The notes: generated by a model from the sequence alone, not told the origin. 64,000 nucleotides of DNA from Nocardia terrae (GCF_009760405.1 NZ_WRPP01000007.1:124001-188000); one strand, 5' to 3'. Counted from the first letter of the stretch, positions 7,326 to 16,874 are shown. Translations and numbers: made by a program.

Positions 7326-9003
7326 GTATGTCGGCGGCTGCGCGACGGGCCGATCGCGGGTCTGTGGCGGACAGCACGGCCTCGGCGGCGCGGCGGCAAT
7401 CGGCCATGGTGACGGCGGCCAGCTGTGCGCCGACCGCGCTCACCGCCGAAGCGGCCGCGGACAGCGACGTGACGCCGAAACCGGCCAGCACACAGGCCAA
7501 CAGGGGTTCGGCGGCGGCTTCGCCGCAGACGCCCACCGGCTTCCCGAGCGTCCGACCGGCCGCGGCGGTGGCGGCCACCAGCCGCAGCACGGCGGGCTGC
7601 CAGGGATCGGTGAAGGCGGCCAGCCGCGCGGACATGCGGTCGGCGGCCATGGTGTACTGCGCCAGGTCGTTGGTGCCGATCGAGACGAAGTCGACGTATC
7701 GCAGGATCTCCGCCGCCATCAGCGCGGCAGCGGGAACTTCGATCATGACGCCGGGTGTCAGGCCCCGGGCGCGGACCCGCGCCGCGAACGACTTCGCCTC
7801 CGCCACCGTGGAAATCATGGGCGCCATGACCCAGGGGGCGTGACGGCAGCCGTTCGCCGCCGCGACCACGGCGTCCAGCTGGCGGTCCAGGATGCCGGTG
7901 TCCTGCTCGGTGATCCGGATGCCGCGCACGCCCAGCGCGGGATTGGCCTCCTCCGCGTGCGCCGCGAAGCGCAGCGGCTTGTCCGAACCCGCGTCGAGCG
8001 TACGGATCACGACCTTGCCCGCCGGGTAGGCGTCGAGCACCGCGCCGTACAGCGCGGCCTGCTCGGCGATCGTCGGCTCGGATTCGCGGTCCAGGAAACA
8101 CAATTCGGTGCGGAACAGGCCGATGCCCTCCGCGGAGCGCTCGCGTGCGGCGCGCGCCCCGGCCCCATCCTGCACATTGGCGAGCACCTCGACGCGATGG
8201 CCGTCGGCGGTGGCGCCCGGCCCGGTCCAGCGGGCGGCCCGCTCGGCCACGGCGCGATAGCCCGCGACGGCGGCGGCCGCGGCCTCGGGCGCCGGGTGGG
8301 TCAGCACCCGGCCCGCGCCGCCGTCGAGCAGGACGTCGGTTCCGGCGGGCACCTCGTCGAGCCCGCCGACCGCGACCACGCACGGGATTCCGAGCTGACG
8401 GGCGATGATGGCGGTGTGGCTGGTCGGTCCGCCGAGCGACATGGCAAGCCCGACAATGAGATCCGGGTCCAGACCGGCGGTATCGGCGGGTGCGAGGTCG
8501 TCGGCGAGCAGGATGGAAGGGCCTGCCGGAGTGGGTATTCCGGGCTCGGGCGCGCCCGTCAGCTCGGCCACGATCCGGTCGCACACATCCCGCAGATCGG
8601 TGACCCGCTCGGCCATCAGGCCACCCAGCCCGGCGAACATCGCCGCGAACTGCTCGGTCGCGCCCACCGCCGCCGCGGCGGCGGATCGGCCCTCGGCGAG
8701 GAAAGCCTCGGCGGCTTGCCGCCAGCCCGGATCGGCGGCCATGGCGGCATTCGCCGACAGCACCTCCGCGGCCGCGCCGGTCGCCCTCGCGGCGCGCTCT
8801 CGCAAACGCTGCGCGACCGTCGCCGCCGCGTGCCGGAGTGCCTCGGACTGCGATGCCCGATCGGACTCCGGGACTCTCGCCGTCTCGTCCTGGATGCGGA
8901 TCCTCGGCACCGGCCGAATCGCGGGAGCCGCGACCACCCCGGGTACCGCCGGGGTGCCGGTGAGCACGATGGAATCCACGTTTTCCTGCAGCGATCGCGT
9001 CAT
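7318..9003 (-). CDS. ptsI: Phosphoenolpyruvate-protein phosphotransferase (PTS enzyme I)
   Basis: 561 residues, ATG at 9003 after GGAGAGG. Enzyme I takes phosphate from PEP and passes it to HPr. The swivelling domain carries the active histidine 196 in GGPTSHTAIIARQ. The C-terminal TIM barrel shows LFRTELCFLDRE, GSDKPLRF, NPALGVRGIR and the late GVCGEAA cysteine motif. Length is normal for the family. It is transcribed away from fruR-fruK-fruA-ptsH, so all cytoplasmic PTS parts and the fructose permease are in one locus. Confidence 0.95.
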   Translation of the reverse strand: MTRSLQENVDSIVLTGTPAVPGVVAAPAIRPVPRIRIQDETARVPESDRASQSEALRHAAATVAQRLRERAARATGAAAEVLSANAAMAADPGWRQAAEAFLAEGRSAAAAAVGATEQFAAMFAGLGGLMAERVTDLRDVCDRIVAELTGAPEPGIPTPAGPSILLADDLAPADTAGLDPDLIVGLAMSLGGPTSHTAIIARQLGIPCVVAVGGLDEVPAGTDVLLDGGAGRVLTHPAPEAAAAAVAGYRAVAERAARWTGPGATADGHRVEVLANVQDGAGARAARERSAEGIGLFRTELCFLDRESEPTIAEQAALYGAVLDAYPAGKVVIRTLDAGSDKPLRFAAHAEEANPALGVRGIRITEQDTGILDRQLDAVVAAANGCRHAPWVMAPMISTVAEAKSFAARVRARGLTPGVMIEVPAAALMAAEILRYVDFVSIGTNDLAQYTMAADRMSARLAAFTDPWQPAVLRLVAATAAAGRTLGKPVGVCGEAAAEPLLACVLAGFGVTSLSAAASAVSAVGAQLAAVTMADCRRAAEAVLSATDPRSARRAAADILN

Positions 9004-9087
9004 GAGACCTCTCCTTCACGCCTTTGTCGCGCCCGATCGACACCATGCCGTTGACCTGCGCACTGTGATCCAGGCTACGCGCAGACC

Positions 9088-9117
9088 TTGACAAAGCAAC
9101 ACATTCGGGCATAAAAC
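9088..9117 (+). promoter_or_regulatory. Promoter of the fru operon with AACA repeats
   Basis: TTGACA at 9088-9093 and TAAAAC at 9112-9117 are spaced by 18 bp and lie just upstream of fruR. The sequence from 9097 to 9137 repeats an ACAACA/CCAACA-like word (CAACAC, AACAAC, CAACAAC), which is a plausible direct-repeat operator for the DeoR-type repressor encoded downstream. The operator role is inferred. Confidence 0.6.
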
Positions 9118-9149
9118 AACATAAGCCAACAACGAACACGGAGGTTCGG

Positions 9150-9917
9150 ATGTACGCCGAGGAGCGGCAGCAGTCCATCGCCTCGCTGATCGGGCAACGC
9201 GGCCGCGTATCGGTGATCGATCTGGCCGAACAGTTCGAGGTGACCACCGAGACCGTGCGCCGCGACCTGGCCGCCCTCGACCGCATGGGCCTGGTCCGCC
9301 GGGTGCACGGCGGCGCGGTACCCGCCGCCGCCCTCACCGCCATCGAGCTCGGCACCGGCGAACGCGAGCACACGCGGGCCACGGAAAAGGATCGGATCGC
9401 CAAGGCCGCCTTGGCATTTCTGCCGCCGACCGGCGGCAGCGTGGTCTTCGACGCCGGGACCACCACGGGCCGGATCGCGGCGCAGCTGCCCGCCGATCGC
9501 GAACTGGTGGCCGTGACCAACTCGCTCCCCATCGCGACCCGGCTCAGCGGTACCGCCGGAGTCCGGCTGCACCTGCTGGGCGGGCGCGTCCGCGGTGTCA
9601 CCCAGGCCGCCGTCGGCGCGGACACCCTGCGCGTGCTCGGCGATCTGCGCGTCGATGTGGCCTTCATCGGCACCAACGCGCTCACCGTCGGGCACGGGCT
9701 GTCCACGCCGGACCCCGATGAGGCGGCGGTCAAGCGGGCGATGGTCGCGGGCGCGCATCGCGTCGTGGTGGTCGCCGACTCCACCAAGATCGGGCGCGAG
9801 GACCTGGTCCGGTTCGCGGAGATCGCGGACATCGACGTCCTGGTTAGTGATGACGAACTACTGCCCGCAGTGCGAAATGAACTGTCCGAGTACGGCATCG
9901 AGGTGGTGACCGCATGA
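9150..9917 (+). CDS. fruR: DeoR family transcriptional regulator of the fructose operon
   Basis: 255 residues, ATG at 9150 preceded by GGAGG. An N-terminal winged helix (YAEERQQSIASLIGQRGRVS, then TTETVRRDLAALDRMGLVRR and VHGGA) is the DeoR signature. The C-terminal half is the DeoRC sugar-phosphate sensor (FDAGTTTGRIAAQLP, ADSTKIGREDLVRF). These proteins repress sugar operons and are usually relieved by a phosphosugar such as fructose 1-phosphate. Overlaps fruK by 4 bp and heads the operon. Confidence 0.9.
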   Translation: MYAEERQQSIASLIGQRGRVSVIDLAEQFEVTTETVRRDLAALDRMGLVRRVHGGAVPAAALTAIELGTGEREHTRATEKDRIAKAALAFLPPTGGSVVFDAGTTTGRIAAQLPADRELVAVTNSLPIATRLSGTAGVRLHLLGGRVRGVTQAAVGADTLRVLGDLRVDVAFIGTNALTVGHGLSTPDPDEAAVKRAMVAGAHRVVVVADSTKIGREDLVRFAEIADIDVLVSDDELLPAVRNELSEYGIEVVTA

Positions 9918-10876
9918 TCGTGACGTTGACGGCCAATCCCAGCATCGACCACACCGTGGCGCTGTCCGAACCGCTGCGACGCGGCGACCTGCAGCGCGCT
10001 CGCGCGGCTACCTCCTATCCGGGGGGCAAGGGCGTCAATGTTTCTCGTGTCGTGGCGGGCTCGGGCGCGCGGACGGTCGCGGTGCTGCCCGGCAGCCCGG
10101 GTGACCCCTTGCTGCGCGCGCTCACCGAGACGGGCCTCGACTACCGGGCGGTGCCGTGCGGTGGTCCGGCGCGCACCAACCTGACGCTCACCGAGGCCGA
10201 CGGCACCACCACGAAGATCAACGAACCCGGTACGCCGCTGACGGCCGTCGAACGAAACGCATTGGCGGACTTGCTGGTCGAGCTCTCGCGCGACGCCTCC
10301 TGGGTGGTGCTGTCCGGCTCGCTGCCGCCCGCGGTGCCGACGGACTGGTATGTGGAGCTGGTGCGCGGGCTGCGTGGCCCGGACGGCGGGATCAGGGTCG
10401 CGGTCGATACCTCCGACGGCCCGCTGCTGGCGCTGGCCGAGCATTTCGACTCCGCCGCACCGCATTTGATCAAGCCCAATGCCGAAGAGCTCGCCCAGCT
10501 CACCGGGGGCGACCCGGACGAACTGCACGATCCCAACGCGGCGGCCCGGGCGGCGGCGGTGCTCGTGGCGCGCGGCGTCGAGACCGTGCTCGCCACCCTC
10601 GGCGCGGCCGGGGCGGTGCTGGTCACCGCCGACGGGGCATGGCACGCCACCGCACCGGCCATCAAGGCGCGCAGCACCGTGGGCGCGGGCGATTCCGCGC
10701 TCGCCGGATACCTGCTCGCCGACCTGGATCGAGCCACACCGCAGGACCGCTTGCGCCACGCCGTCGCCTACGGCAGCGCCGCCGCCGCTCTGCCGGGGAC
10801 GGGATTGCCCGGCCCGCACCACACCGACCCGACCGCCGTGCGGATCACGGCCCTGGATTTCCAGCCCCACCACTGA
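9914..10876 (+). CDS. fruK: 1-phosphofructokinase
   Basis: 320 residues, ATG overlapping the fruR stop (ATGA). PfkB-family sugar kinase: N-terminal LTANPSIDHTVAL and GGKGVNVSRV, and the C-terminal anion-hole motif STVGAGDSALAGYLLADL with the catalytic aspartate in GAGDS. It converts fructose 1-phosphate, made by FruA, into fructose 1,6-bisphosphate. Assignment to FruK rather than tagatose-6-phosphate kinase follows from its place between fruR and fruA. Confidence 0.93.
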   Translation: MIVTLTANPSIDHTVALSEPLRRGDLQRARAATSYPGGKGVNVSRVVAGSGARTVAVLPGSPGDPLLRALTETGLDYRAVPCGGPARTNLTLTEADGTTTKINEPGTPLTAVERNALADLLVELSRDASWVVLSGSLPPAVPTDWYVELVRGLRGPDGGIRVAVDTSDGPLLALAEHFDSAAPHLIKPNAEELAQLTGGDPDELHDPNAAARAAAVLVARGVETVLATLGAAGAVLVTADGAWHATAPAIKARSTVGAGDSALAGYLLADLDRATPQDRLRHAVAYGSAAAALPGTGLPGPHHTDPTAVRITALDFQPHH

Positions 10877-10886
10877 AGGACCCGCG

Positions 10887-13070
10887 ATGTCCGACCCGAT
10901 CATCACCAGCGACCTGGTAGCCCTCGACGCCGACCTCGGCGCCGAGAAATCCGACGTGATCGAGGCGCTGGCCCAGCGTCTCGCCGACGCGGGGCGCGCC
11001 ACCTCCGCGGTGGCGCTGCGTGACGCGGCCCTGACCCGCGAAAGCCAGTCCGCCACCGGACTTCCCGGCGGCATCGCCATCCCGCACTGCCGCAGTGGCT
11101 CCGCCCTCACGCCTTCGCTGGGCTTCGCCCGTCTCGAACGCAAGGTCGACTTCGGGGCGCCGGACGGCCCGGCCGATCTCGTCTTCCTCATCGCCGCCCC
11201 CGAGGGCGCGGGCGCGGAACACATGAAACTGCTCTCGGCCCTGGCCCGTGCGCTCGTCAAGCCCGAGTTCCTGGCCGCGCTCCGCTCCGCCACCACCCCC
11301 GCCGAAATTGTCGGCCTGGTCCAGCATGTCGTCGATCCCGCACAGACCTCCACGCCCGCCGGGAGCCGCGCGCCAGAGAAGACCACGCCGATCTCCGCGC
11401 CTGCGTCGACTGCTGCGTCCGGCGCGACGCCGACGCCGGAGGCGGCCTCGAGGCCCGGGGCGACCTCCGCACCTGGAGCGAGCGCGGTATTCGCGGCCGG
11501 CGCCGCCGCATCAGCGTCCAGTTCCGGCCCGGCCGCTCCCGATGCCGGCTTGCCGTCCGAATCTGGCGCTGCCGCATCCGGACTACGGCGGACGGTCGTC
11601 GCGGTGACCGCGTGCCCCACGGGGATCGCACACACCTATATGGCAGCGGATTCGCTGGTCGCCGCCGGGGACCGGGCCGGGATCACGGTGCGGGTCGAGA
11701 CGCAGGGATCCAGCGGCAGCACGCCGTTGAGCGCCGCCGAGATCGATCTCGCGGACGCGGTCATTTTCGCCACCGATGTCGGGGTGAAGGGGCGAGAGCG
11801 GTTCGCCGGCAAGCCCGTCGTCGAATCCGGGGTCAAGCGGGCCATCAATGAGCCCGATGTGATGGTCGCCGAGGCGCTGCGGGCGGCGGACGATCCCGCC
11901 GCACCCCGCGTGGCCGGTGCTGGACGCACCGAGAGCTCTTTCGCCACAGCGGATTCCGGATCACTGGGCTGGGGCACGCGACTACGGCAGATCCTGCTGA
12001 CCGGCGTCAGCTACATGATTCCGTTCGTCGCGGCGGGTGGCCTGCTCATCGCGCTCGGGTTCCTGTTCGGCGGGTACGAGATCGCGGGCAGCGCGAAAAC
12101 CATTGTGCTGGACAACTCGCTCACCGACCTCCCGGCGGGCGGCCTGGCCACCTACCTGGGCGCGGTGCTGTTCCAGATCGGTTCGCTCGCTTTCAGTTTC
12201 CTGGTGCCTGCACTGGCCGGATACATCGCCTACGCCATCGCCGACCGGCCCGGTCTCGCACCGGGTTTCACGGCGGGTGCGGTCGCGGTGTTCGTCGGCG
12301 CGGGCTTCCTCGGCGGTCTGGTCGGCGGTCTCATCGCGGGCTTCGCGGCCTTGTGGATCGCCAAACTCGGTGTGCCGCAATGGGCTCGGGGCCTCATGCC
12401 GGTAGTGGTCATCCCGCTGTTCGCGTCGCTGGTCGTCGGCCTGATCATGTTCATCTTCCTGGGCAAGCCGCTCGCGGCCGTCACCAGTGGGCTCACCCAC
12501 TGGCTCAACAGCCTCTCGGGCACCTCGGCCATCCTGCTCGGCATCATCCTCGGCCTCATGATGTGCTTCGACCTGGGCGGACCGGTCAACAAGGCCGCCT
12601 ACGCCTTCGCCGTCGCCGGACTCAACGTCAATGACACGGCCTCCCTGAAAATCATGGCCGCGGTCATGGCGGCGGGCATGGTGCCGCCGCTGGCCATGGC
12701 GCTCGCGACGACGGTGCGGCCGAAGCTGTTCACCACGGCGGAACGCGAGAACGGCAAGGCCGCCTGGCTGCTCGGTGCCTCGTTCATCTCCGAGGGCGCG
12801 ATCCCCTTCGCCGCGGCCGACCCGCTGCGCGTCATCCCCTCGATGATGGCGGGCGGTGCGGTCACCGGGGCCCTGGTCATGGCCTTCGGCACCACCCTGA
12901 GCGCACCGCACGGTGGCATCTTCGTCTTCTTCGCCGTCGGCGGTATCGCCGGATTCCTCCTCGCCCTCGCCGCGGGCACCGCGGTCGGTGCGCTCTGCGT
13001 CACCGCCGCGAAGCAACTCCGCAGGACATCCGTCCCTACCGAATCCACCGCCTCGCTCGCCACCGTTTAA
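10887..13070 (+). CDS. fruA: PTS fructose transporter subunit IIABC
   Basis: 727 residues; ATG at 10887, 10 nt after fruK (an upstream open frame overlaps fruK and is not the start). Domain order: EIIA (1 to about 150) with phospho-histidine 67 in GGIAIPHCRSG; an Ala/Ser/Pro-rich linker of about 75 residues; EIIB with cysteine 243 in TACPTGIAHTYMAAD; then the EIIC membrane domain with about nine hydrophobic segments (GVSYMIPFVAAGGLLIALGF, GGPVNKAAYAFA, FISEGAIPFAAADPLRV). It takes up fructose and releases fructose 1-phosphate inside. The linker is long and of low complexity. Confidence 0.95.
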   Translation: MSDPIITSDLVALDADLGAEKSDVIEALAQRLADAGRATSAVALRDAALTRESQSATGLPGGIAIPHCRSGSALTPSLGFARLERKVDFGAPDGPADLVFLIAAPEGAGAEHMKLLSALARALVKPEFLAALRSATTPAEIVGLVQHVVDPAQTSTPAGSRAPEKTTPISAPASTAASGATPTPEAASRPGATSAPGASAVFAAGAAASASSSGPAAPDAGLPSESGAAASGLRRTVVAVTACPTGIAHTYMAADSLVAAGDRAGITVRVETQGSSGSTPLSAAEIDLADAVIFATDVGVKGRERFAGKPVVESGVKRAINEPDVMVAEALRAADDPAAPRVAGAGRTESSFATADSGSLGWGTRLRQILLTGVSYMIPFVAAGGLLIALGFLFGGYEIAGSAKTIVLDNSLTDLPAGGLATYLGAVLFQIGSLAFSFLVPALAGYIAYAIADRPGLAPGFTAGAVAVFVGAGFLGGLVGGLIAGFAALWIAKLGVPQWARGLMPVVVIPLFASLVVGLIMFIFLGKPLAAVTSGLTHWLNSLSGTSAILLGIILGLMMCFDLGGPVNKAAYAFAVAGLNVNDTASLKIMAAVMAAGMVPPLAMALATTVRPKLFTTAERENGKAAWLLGASFISEGAIPFAAADPLRVIPSMMAGGAVTGALVMAFGTTLSAPHGGIFVFFAVGGIAGFLLALAAGTAVGALCVTAAKQLRRTSVPTESTASLATV

Positions 13071-13098
13071 CCAACCCCTCCCACACCAAGGAGTCGAT

Positions 13099-13356
13099 AT
13101 GCCCAGCACCACCGCAGTTGTCGGTTCATCCGTCGGCCTGCACGCCCGCCCCGCCGCCCTCATCGCCGAAGCGGCCGCCGCCGCAGGCGTCCCCGTGACC
13201 CTGTCCCTCGTCGGCGGTACCCCGGTCAATGCCGCCTCCGCCCTCATGCTCATGACCCTGGGCGCCACCAAGGGCACCGAAGTCATCGTCACCAGCGACG
13301 ATCAGGCCGCCCTGGACAAAATCGCCGACCTGGTCCGCTCCGACCTGGACGCCTGA
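13099..13356 (+). CDS. ptsH: Phosphocarrier protein HPr
   Basis: 85 residues, ATG at 13099 after AAGGAG. Histidine 15 in GLHARPAALIAEAA is the phosphorylated residue. The usual regulatory serine-46 region is represented by AASALMLMTLGA, with Ser at about 48. HPr relays phosphate from enzyme I to the EIIA domain of FruA. Last gene of the fru operon, 28 nt after fruA. Confidence 0.95.
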   Translation: MPSTTAVVGSSVGLHARPAALIAEAAAAAGVPVTLSLVGGTPVNAASALMLMTLGATKGTEVIVTSDDQAALDKIADLVRSDLDA

Positions 13357-13446
13357 CCCGACGCCGCGGAAATCCCCGCGGCCCAACCGGATTCAGCCCT
13401 CAGCCCAGGCACTCCTTGTCACACCCTCGAGATACCGTGCCGCGCT

Positions 13447-14637
13447 GTGCCGATGCTCACGCTGTTGCGCCGTCCTCGAATCCTCGCGATCTGGTCGGCG
13501 CAACTGCTGTCCGTCCTGGGCGACCGGTTTTACGGCCTGGCCGTCATGTGGCTGGCCCTCGAACGATCCGGCCCCATTGCCATGGGCGCGGTCGCGATCG
13601 CGGAATCGGTGCCATTCATCGTGATCGGCGCCTTCGGCGCACACCTACTCCAACGCTGCGCCGAATTCCGCACTCTCGCCACCATCGACGGCGGGCGAAT
13701 CCTGCTCGTCGCCGCGATACCGCTGCTGTGGACGCTGGGCGGCACGGTGGCGATGCTCGCCACCGCCGCACTGCTCGGTGCGCTGGCCGCGATATTCGAT
13801 CCCTCCCTCGGCGCGTTGGTGCCGGATCTGGTTGACGAGGCAGAGCGCCCCACCCTGGTCGCGGCCATGGACCTCAACGGCCGCATCGCCCGCATTGCGG
13901 GTCCGGCCCTCGCCGGTGTCTTACTCCTGGTGGTGCCGGTACCAACGTTGTTCATCGTGGACGCTATGACATTCGCGATCTCGGTGGCCGCATTGCTGTA
14001 TCTGGCGACCGTCACCGGTGCGCGTCGACCCACGACGGCGGCCTCACAGCCGTCGGCGCAACCGGCGTCGGTGCGCGTGCTCGTGCGTGAACAGCCGACT
14101 CTCGGAGTCGCTTTCGTCGTTCATGCCGCGGGACTGTTCCTGAACGCGTTACCGGCGATCGGCCTGCCCCTGCTGCTGGTGCACCAGATCGGCGCGGGCC
14201 CTTCGGCATACGGCTGGGTGCTCACCACGACCGGCGCGGCCGGACTCGCGGGCAACCTCATCACCGCCAGAATTCGGCCCACCCCGGCCTTTCTTCGGCG
14301 ATTCTGCCTGTCCTGGGCCGCAGCCGGACTCGCGCTGATCGCGACCGGGGCGTCCCATACCCTCGCGCTGGTGCTGCTGTTCGCGGCCCTGTCCGGGATC
14401 ATCACGCCGTTCATCGCGATCACACTGGGAACCCAGTTCGCCGCGTATCCCCAAGCCGCACGGTTGCGCCTGCTCACCGTCAACAACACCGTTATGCGCG
14501 CGGCCGGAACCGCGGGCATGGCAATCATTCCCGTGCTGATAGCGTCCGCCCCCGCGCTCGGCTTCATCCTCGGCGGCAGCGCCCTGGCCGTCATCGCCAC
14601 CGTCGCGTGGGTGTTCTCGGTGGCCACTGGCCGATAA
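13447..14637 (+). CDS. MFS transporter
   Basis: 396 residues with about 12 hydrophobic segments. The GTG at 13447 was chosen; the second codon region offers an ATG two codons on. The N-terminal LLSVLGDRFYGLAVMWLAL and the FDPSLGALVPDLVDEAERPTL loop resemble the MFS_3-like (enterobactin exporter EntS-like) group, inferred by pattern only. Substrate unknown. It starts 90 nt after ptsH without a clear terminator between them, so read-through from the fru operon is possible. Confidence 0.8.
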   Translation: MPMLTLLRRPRILAIWSAQLLSVLGDRFYGLAVMWLALERSGPIAMGAVAIAESVPFIVIGAFGAHLLQRCAEFRTLATIDGGRILLVAAIPLLWTLGGTVAMLATAALLGALAAIFDPSLGALVPDLVDEAERPTLVAAMDLNGRIARIAGPALAGVLLLVVPVPTLFIVDAMTFAISVAALLYLATVTGARRPTTAASQPSAQPASVRVLVREQPTLGVAFVVHAAGLFLNALPAIGLPLLLVHQIGAGPSAYGWVLTTTGAAGLAGNLITARIRPTPAFLRRFCLSWAAAGLALIATGASHTLALVLLFAALSGIITPFIAITLGTQFAAYPQAARLRLLTVNNTVMRAAGTAGMAIIPVLIASAPALGFILGGSALAVIATVAWVFSVATGR

Positions 14638-14799
14638 TTATCTCATCATTTCCCAATCATGTTGTGCCAGTAGGGAATAGAAGCTGTAAAGATCGATGTG
14701 GAGAGCGTTGGCAACTTGTGAAGGAGGGTGGTTGCCGGCTGCCTCGCGGAGGGATTCTCGCTGTCGGATCGCGATCGCGGTCCGGTGAAAGGAGTCCCT

Positions 14800-14976
14800 G
14801 TGAAGTTCTCGAAGGCCACCGCGTACGCCGTCGCGGTCGCTGCCGTCAGCGGCGGCGTGGTTCTCGCCCCGGTCGCCCAAGCCGCCGTCGGCAGCACGCC
14901 GATTGCCGCGCACACCACCGCCGGGCAGGATCAGCCGCTCCCGGGCTGCGGTGAGTGCCAGCCGGATCCCATGTAA
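14800..14976 (+). CDS. Small secreted peptide with C-terminal CGEC motif
   Basis: 58 residues from GTG 14800, preceded by AAAGGAG at a good distance. The first 28 residues are a textbook signal peptide: basic start (KFSK), hydrophobic core, and the PVAQA cleavage motif. The predicted mature part is only about 30 residues, rich in Thr, Ala and Pro, and ends in LPGCGECQPDPM with cysteines 50 and 53 in a CxxC pair. It has its own ribosome site and a hairpin right after the stop, so it looks like a real single-gene unit. I do not recognise a family; no neighbouring maturation gene is seen. Confidence 0.7.
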   Translation: MKFSKATAYAVAVAAVSGGVVLAPVAQAAVGSTPIAAHTTAGQDQPLPGCGECQPDPM

Positions 14977-14981
14977 AGAAA

Positions 14982-15012
14982 GGGCCGCACGACCGTGAAG
15001 GTCGTGCGGCCC
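14982..15012. terminator. Intergenic hairpin terminator
   Basis: Perfect 13-bp stem: GGGCCGCACGACC (14982-14994) with its complement at 15000-15012 around the loop GTGAA. It sits between the convergent ends of the small secreted peptide gene and the thiolase gene and could serve both. No strong T-run follows. Confidence 0.8.
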
Positions 15013-15028
15013 AATCGGTTTCGAGCTG

Positions 15029-16246
15029 TCAGCTGAGGCGCTCGATGATCATCGCCATGCCCTGGCCGCCACCGACGCACATGGTCTCCAGACCGAACTG
15101 CTTGTCGTGGGTCTGGAGGTTGTTGATGAGGGTGGCGGTGATGCGGGCGCCGGTCATGCCGAAGGGGTGGCCGAGGGCGATGGCGCCGCCGGAGACGTTC
15201 AGCTTGTCCTCGTCCATGTTCAGTTCGCGGGCGGAGCCCAGGACCTGGACGGCGAAGGCCTCGTTGATCTCGTACAGGTCGAGGTCGTCGATGGTCATGC
15301 CCGCGGTCTGCAGGGTGTTGCGGACGGCCTGGATCGGGCCGAGGCCCATGATCTCGGGGGAGAGGCCGGAGACGCCGGTGGCCACGATGCGGGCCAGCGG
15401 GGTCAGGCCGAGTTCGCGAGCCTTGGTGTCGGACATGACGACCAGGGCGGCCGCGCCGTCGTTCAGCGGACAGGCGTTGCCGGCGGTGATGGTGCCGTTC
15501 TCGCGGAAGACCGGCTTCAGCTGCGAGATCTTCTCGTAGGTGGTGCCGGCGCGCGGGCCGTCGTCGGTGGTGACGATGGTGCCGTCGGGCAAGGTGACCG
15601 GGGTGATCTCCCGCTCGAAGAAGCCGGACTTGATGGCCTCCTCGGCGCGGTTCTGCGAGCGCACGCCCCAGCGGTCCTGGTCCTCGCGGGAGATGCCGGT
15701 GAAGGTGGCGACGTTCTCCGCGGTCTCGCCCATGGCGATGTAGACGTCGGGGAGGATGTCGTTCTCGCGCGGGTCGGTCCAGGTCGCGTTGGACGCCTTG
15801 GTCGCCGCGGTGCGGGCCTCGGCCTCGGCGAAGAGCGGGTTGTGGGTGTCGGGCCAGCCGTCGGCGGTGCCCTTCGGGAAGCGCGAGACGGTCTCGACAC
15901 CGGCCGAGATGAACACGTCGCCCTCGCCCGCCTTGATGGCGTGGAACGCCATGCGGGTGGTCATCAGCGACGAGGAGCAGTAGCGGTTGACGGTGACGCC
16001 GGGCAGGTAGTCGTAGCCCAGCTGAACCGCCACGGCGCGAGCCATATTGAAGCCGCCCTCACCGGCGGGCTGGCCGCAGCCGAGCAGCAGGTCGTTGACA
16101 TCGCTCACGGCGAGACCCGGAACCTTGTCCAGGGCGGCCTGCACCATCTGGGCGGCCAGGTCGTCCGGGCGCATGCTCACCAGAGAACCCTTGCCTGCGC
16201 GGCCGATGGGCGAGCGGGCGTACGAAACGATGACGGCCTCAGCCAT
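15029..16246 (-). CDS. Acetyl-CoA C-acyltransferase (thiolase, FadA3 type)
   Basis: 405 residues from ATG 16246, which has AAGGAG upstream. The open frame extends further 5' but that part is not thiolase-like. Catalytic cysteine 90 in VNRYCSSSL, the histidine of GHPFGMTGAR and the second cysteine of MCVGGGQGMAM are all present. It cleaves 3-ketoacyl-CoA to acetyl-CoA plus a shortened acyl-CoA, or condenses two acetyl-CoA. Length and position just before cbs match fadA3 (Rv1074c) of M. tuberculosis as I recall it. Degradative versus biosynthetic use is unknown. Confidence 0.92.
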   Translation of the reverse strand: MAEAVIVSYARSPIGRAGKGSLVSMRPDDLAAQMVQAALDKVPGLAVSDVNDLLLGCGQPAGEGGFNMARAVAVQLGYDYLPGVTVNRYCSSSLMTTRMAFHAIKAGEGDVFISAGVETVSRFPKGTADGWPDTHNPLFAEAEARTAATKASNATWTDPRENDILPDVYIAMGETAENVATFTGISREDQDRWGVRSQNRAEEAIKSGFFEREITPVTLPDGTIVTTDDGPRAGTTYEKISQLKPVFRENGTITAGNACPLNDGAAALVVMSDTKARELGLTPLARIVATGVSGLSPEIMGLGPIQAVRNTLQTAGMTIDDLDLYEINEAFAVQVLGSARELNMDEDKLNVSGGAIALGHPFGMTGARITATLINNLQTHDKQFGLETMCVGGGQGMAMIIERLS

Positions 16247-16409
16247 GAGGACTCCTTTTTTGCTGGGGTGATCCTCTTCGAATTTACGACGGGTGTGTTT
16301 TCGGTCAAACACCCGGTATGCCCGCATCCCATCTACTGAACTGTGGGATTTCGCACCTCTCGCAGCTCTCGTGCCGCGCTGCCTGTGGCAACGCGGCACG
16401 AGTCGGGAA

Positions 16410-16874
16410 TCAGGCGGGGACGTCGAATGCGCTCTGCGCGGGGATGTTCGGCATGTCCGTGAACACGTTGACCACGATGTGCCCCGGCCCGGTGTCCTGG
16501 AACAGGGCGTAGTGCTCACTGCCGTAGAACCCCGCGAGGATGTCTACTCGATATTCGCCCGCCGCACCGGTATCGGTGTTGCGCCAGGCGACCGTGGCGG
16601 TGGTCTCGCACATCGGGGCGAAGCTGTACTCGCCCGGATCGAACCCGCCGACCGGCAGCGCCTGCACGCTGATGATGGCCCGCCCCGGCCACCTCGGATC
16701 GGTGTCGGCCCAGGAGCGAATATTGCCGCCGCACAGTGCCGCATCGTGATACATGCTCTGGACCTGCGGAAATTCGACCGTCGCGGCGTCGGCGGGCGCG
16801 GCGGCGACGATCATGGTCGCGGTGCCGAAGGGGAGTAGTAGGGAGGCGGCGGACAGGCTCGGCGGCATCCTCAT
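16410..16874 (-). CDS. Secreted protein of unknown function
   Basis: 154 residues from ATG 16874. The first 30 residues form a signal peptide (MRMPPSLSAASLLLPFGTA, core, ADAA cleavage). The mature protein is about 125 residues, with two cysteines (DAALCGG and APMCETT) that could form a disulfide, and it looks beta-rich. No family recognised. Divergent from cbs; only weak ribosome-site character (GGAAAT) upstream. Confidence 0.7.
   Translation of the reverse strand: MRMPPSLSAASLLLPFGTATMIVAAAPADAATVEFPQVQSMYHDAALCGGNIRSWADTDPRWPGRAIISVQALPVGGFDPGEYSFAPMCETTATVAWRNTDTGAAGEYRVDILAGFYGSEHYALFQDTGPGHIVVNVFTDMPNIPAQSAFDVPA

Noticed and set aside
16247..16519. N-terminal extension of the thiolase
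   Set aside because: The extra part has no thiolase similarity; ATG 16246 has a strong AAGGAG site and begins the conserved MAEAVIVSYARSPIG segment.
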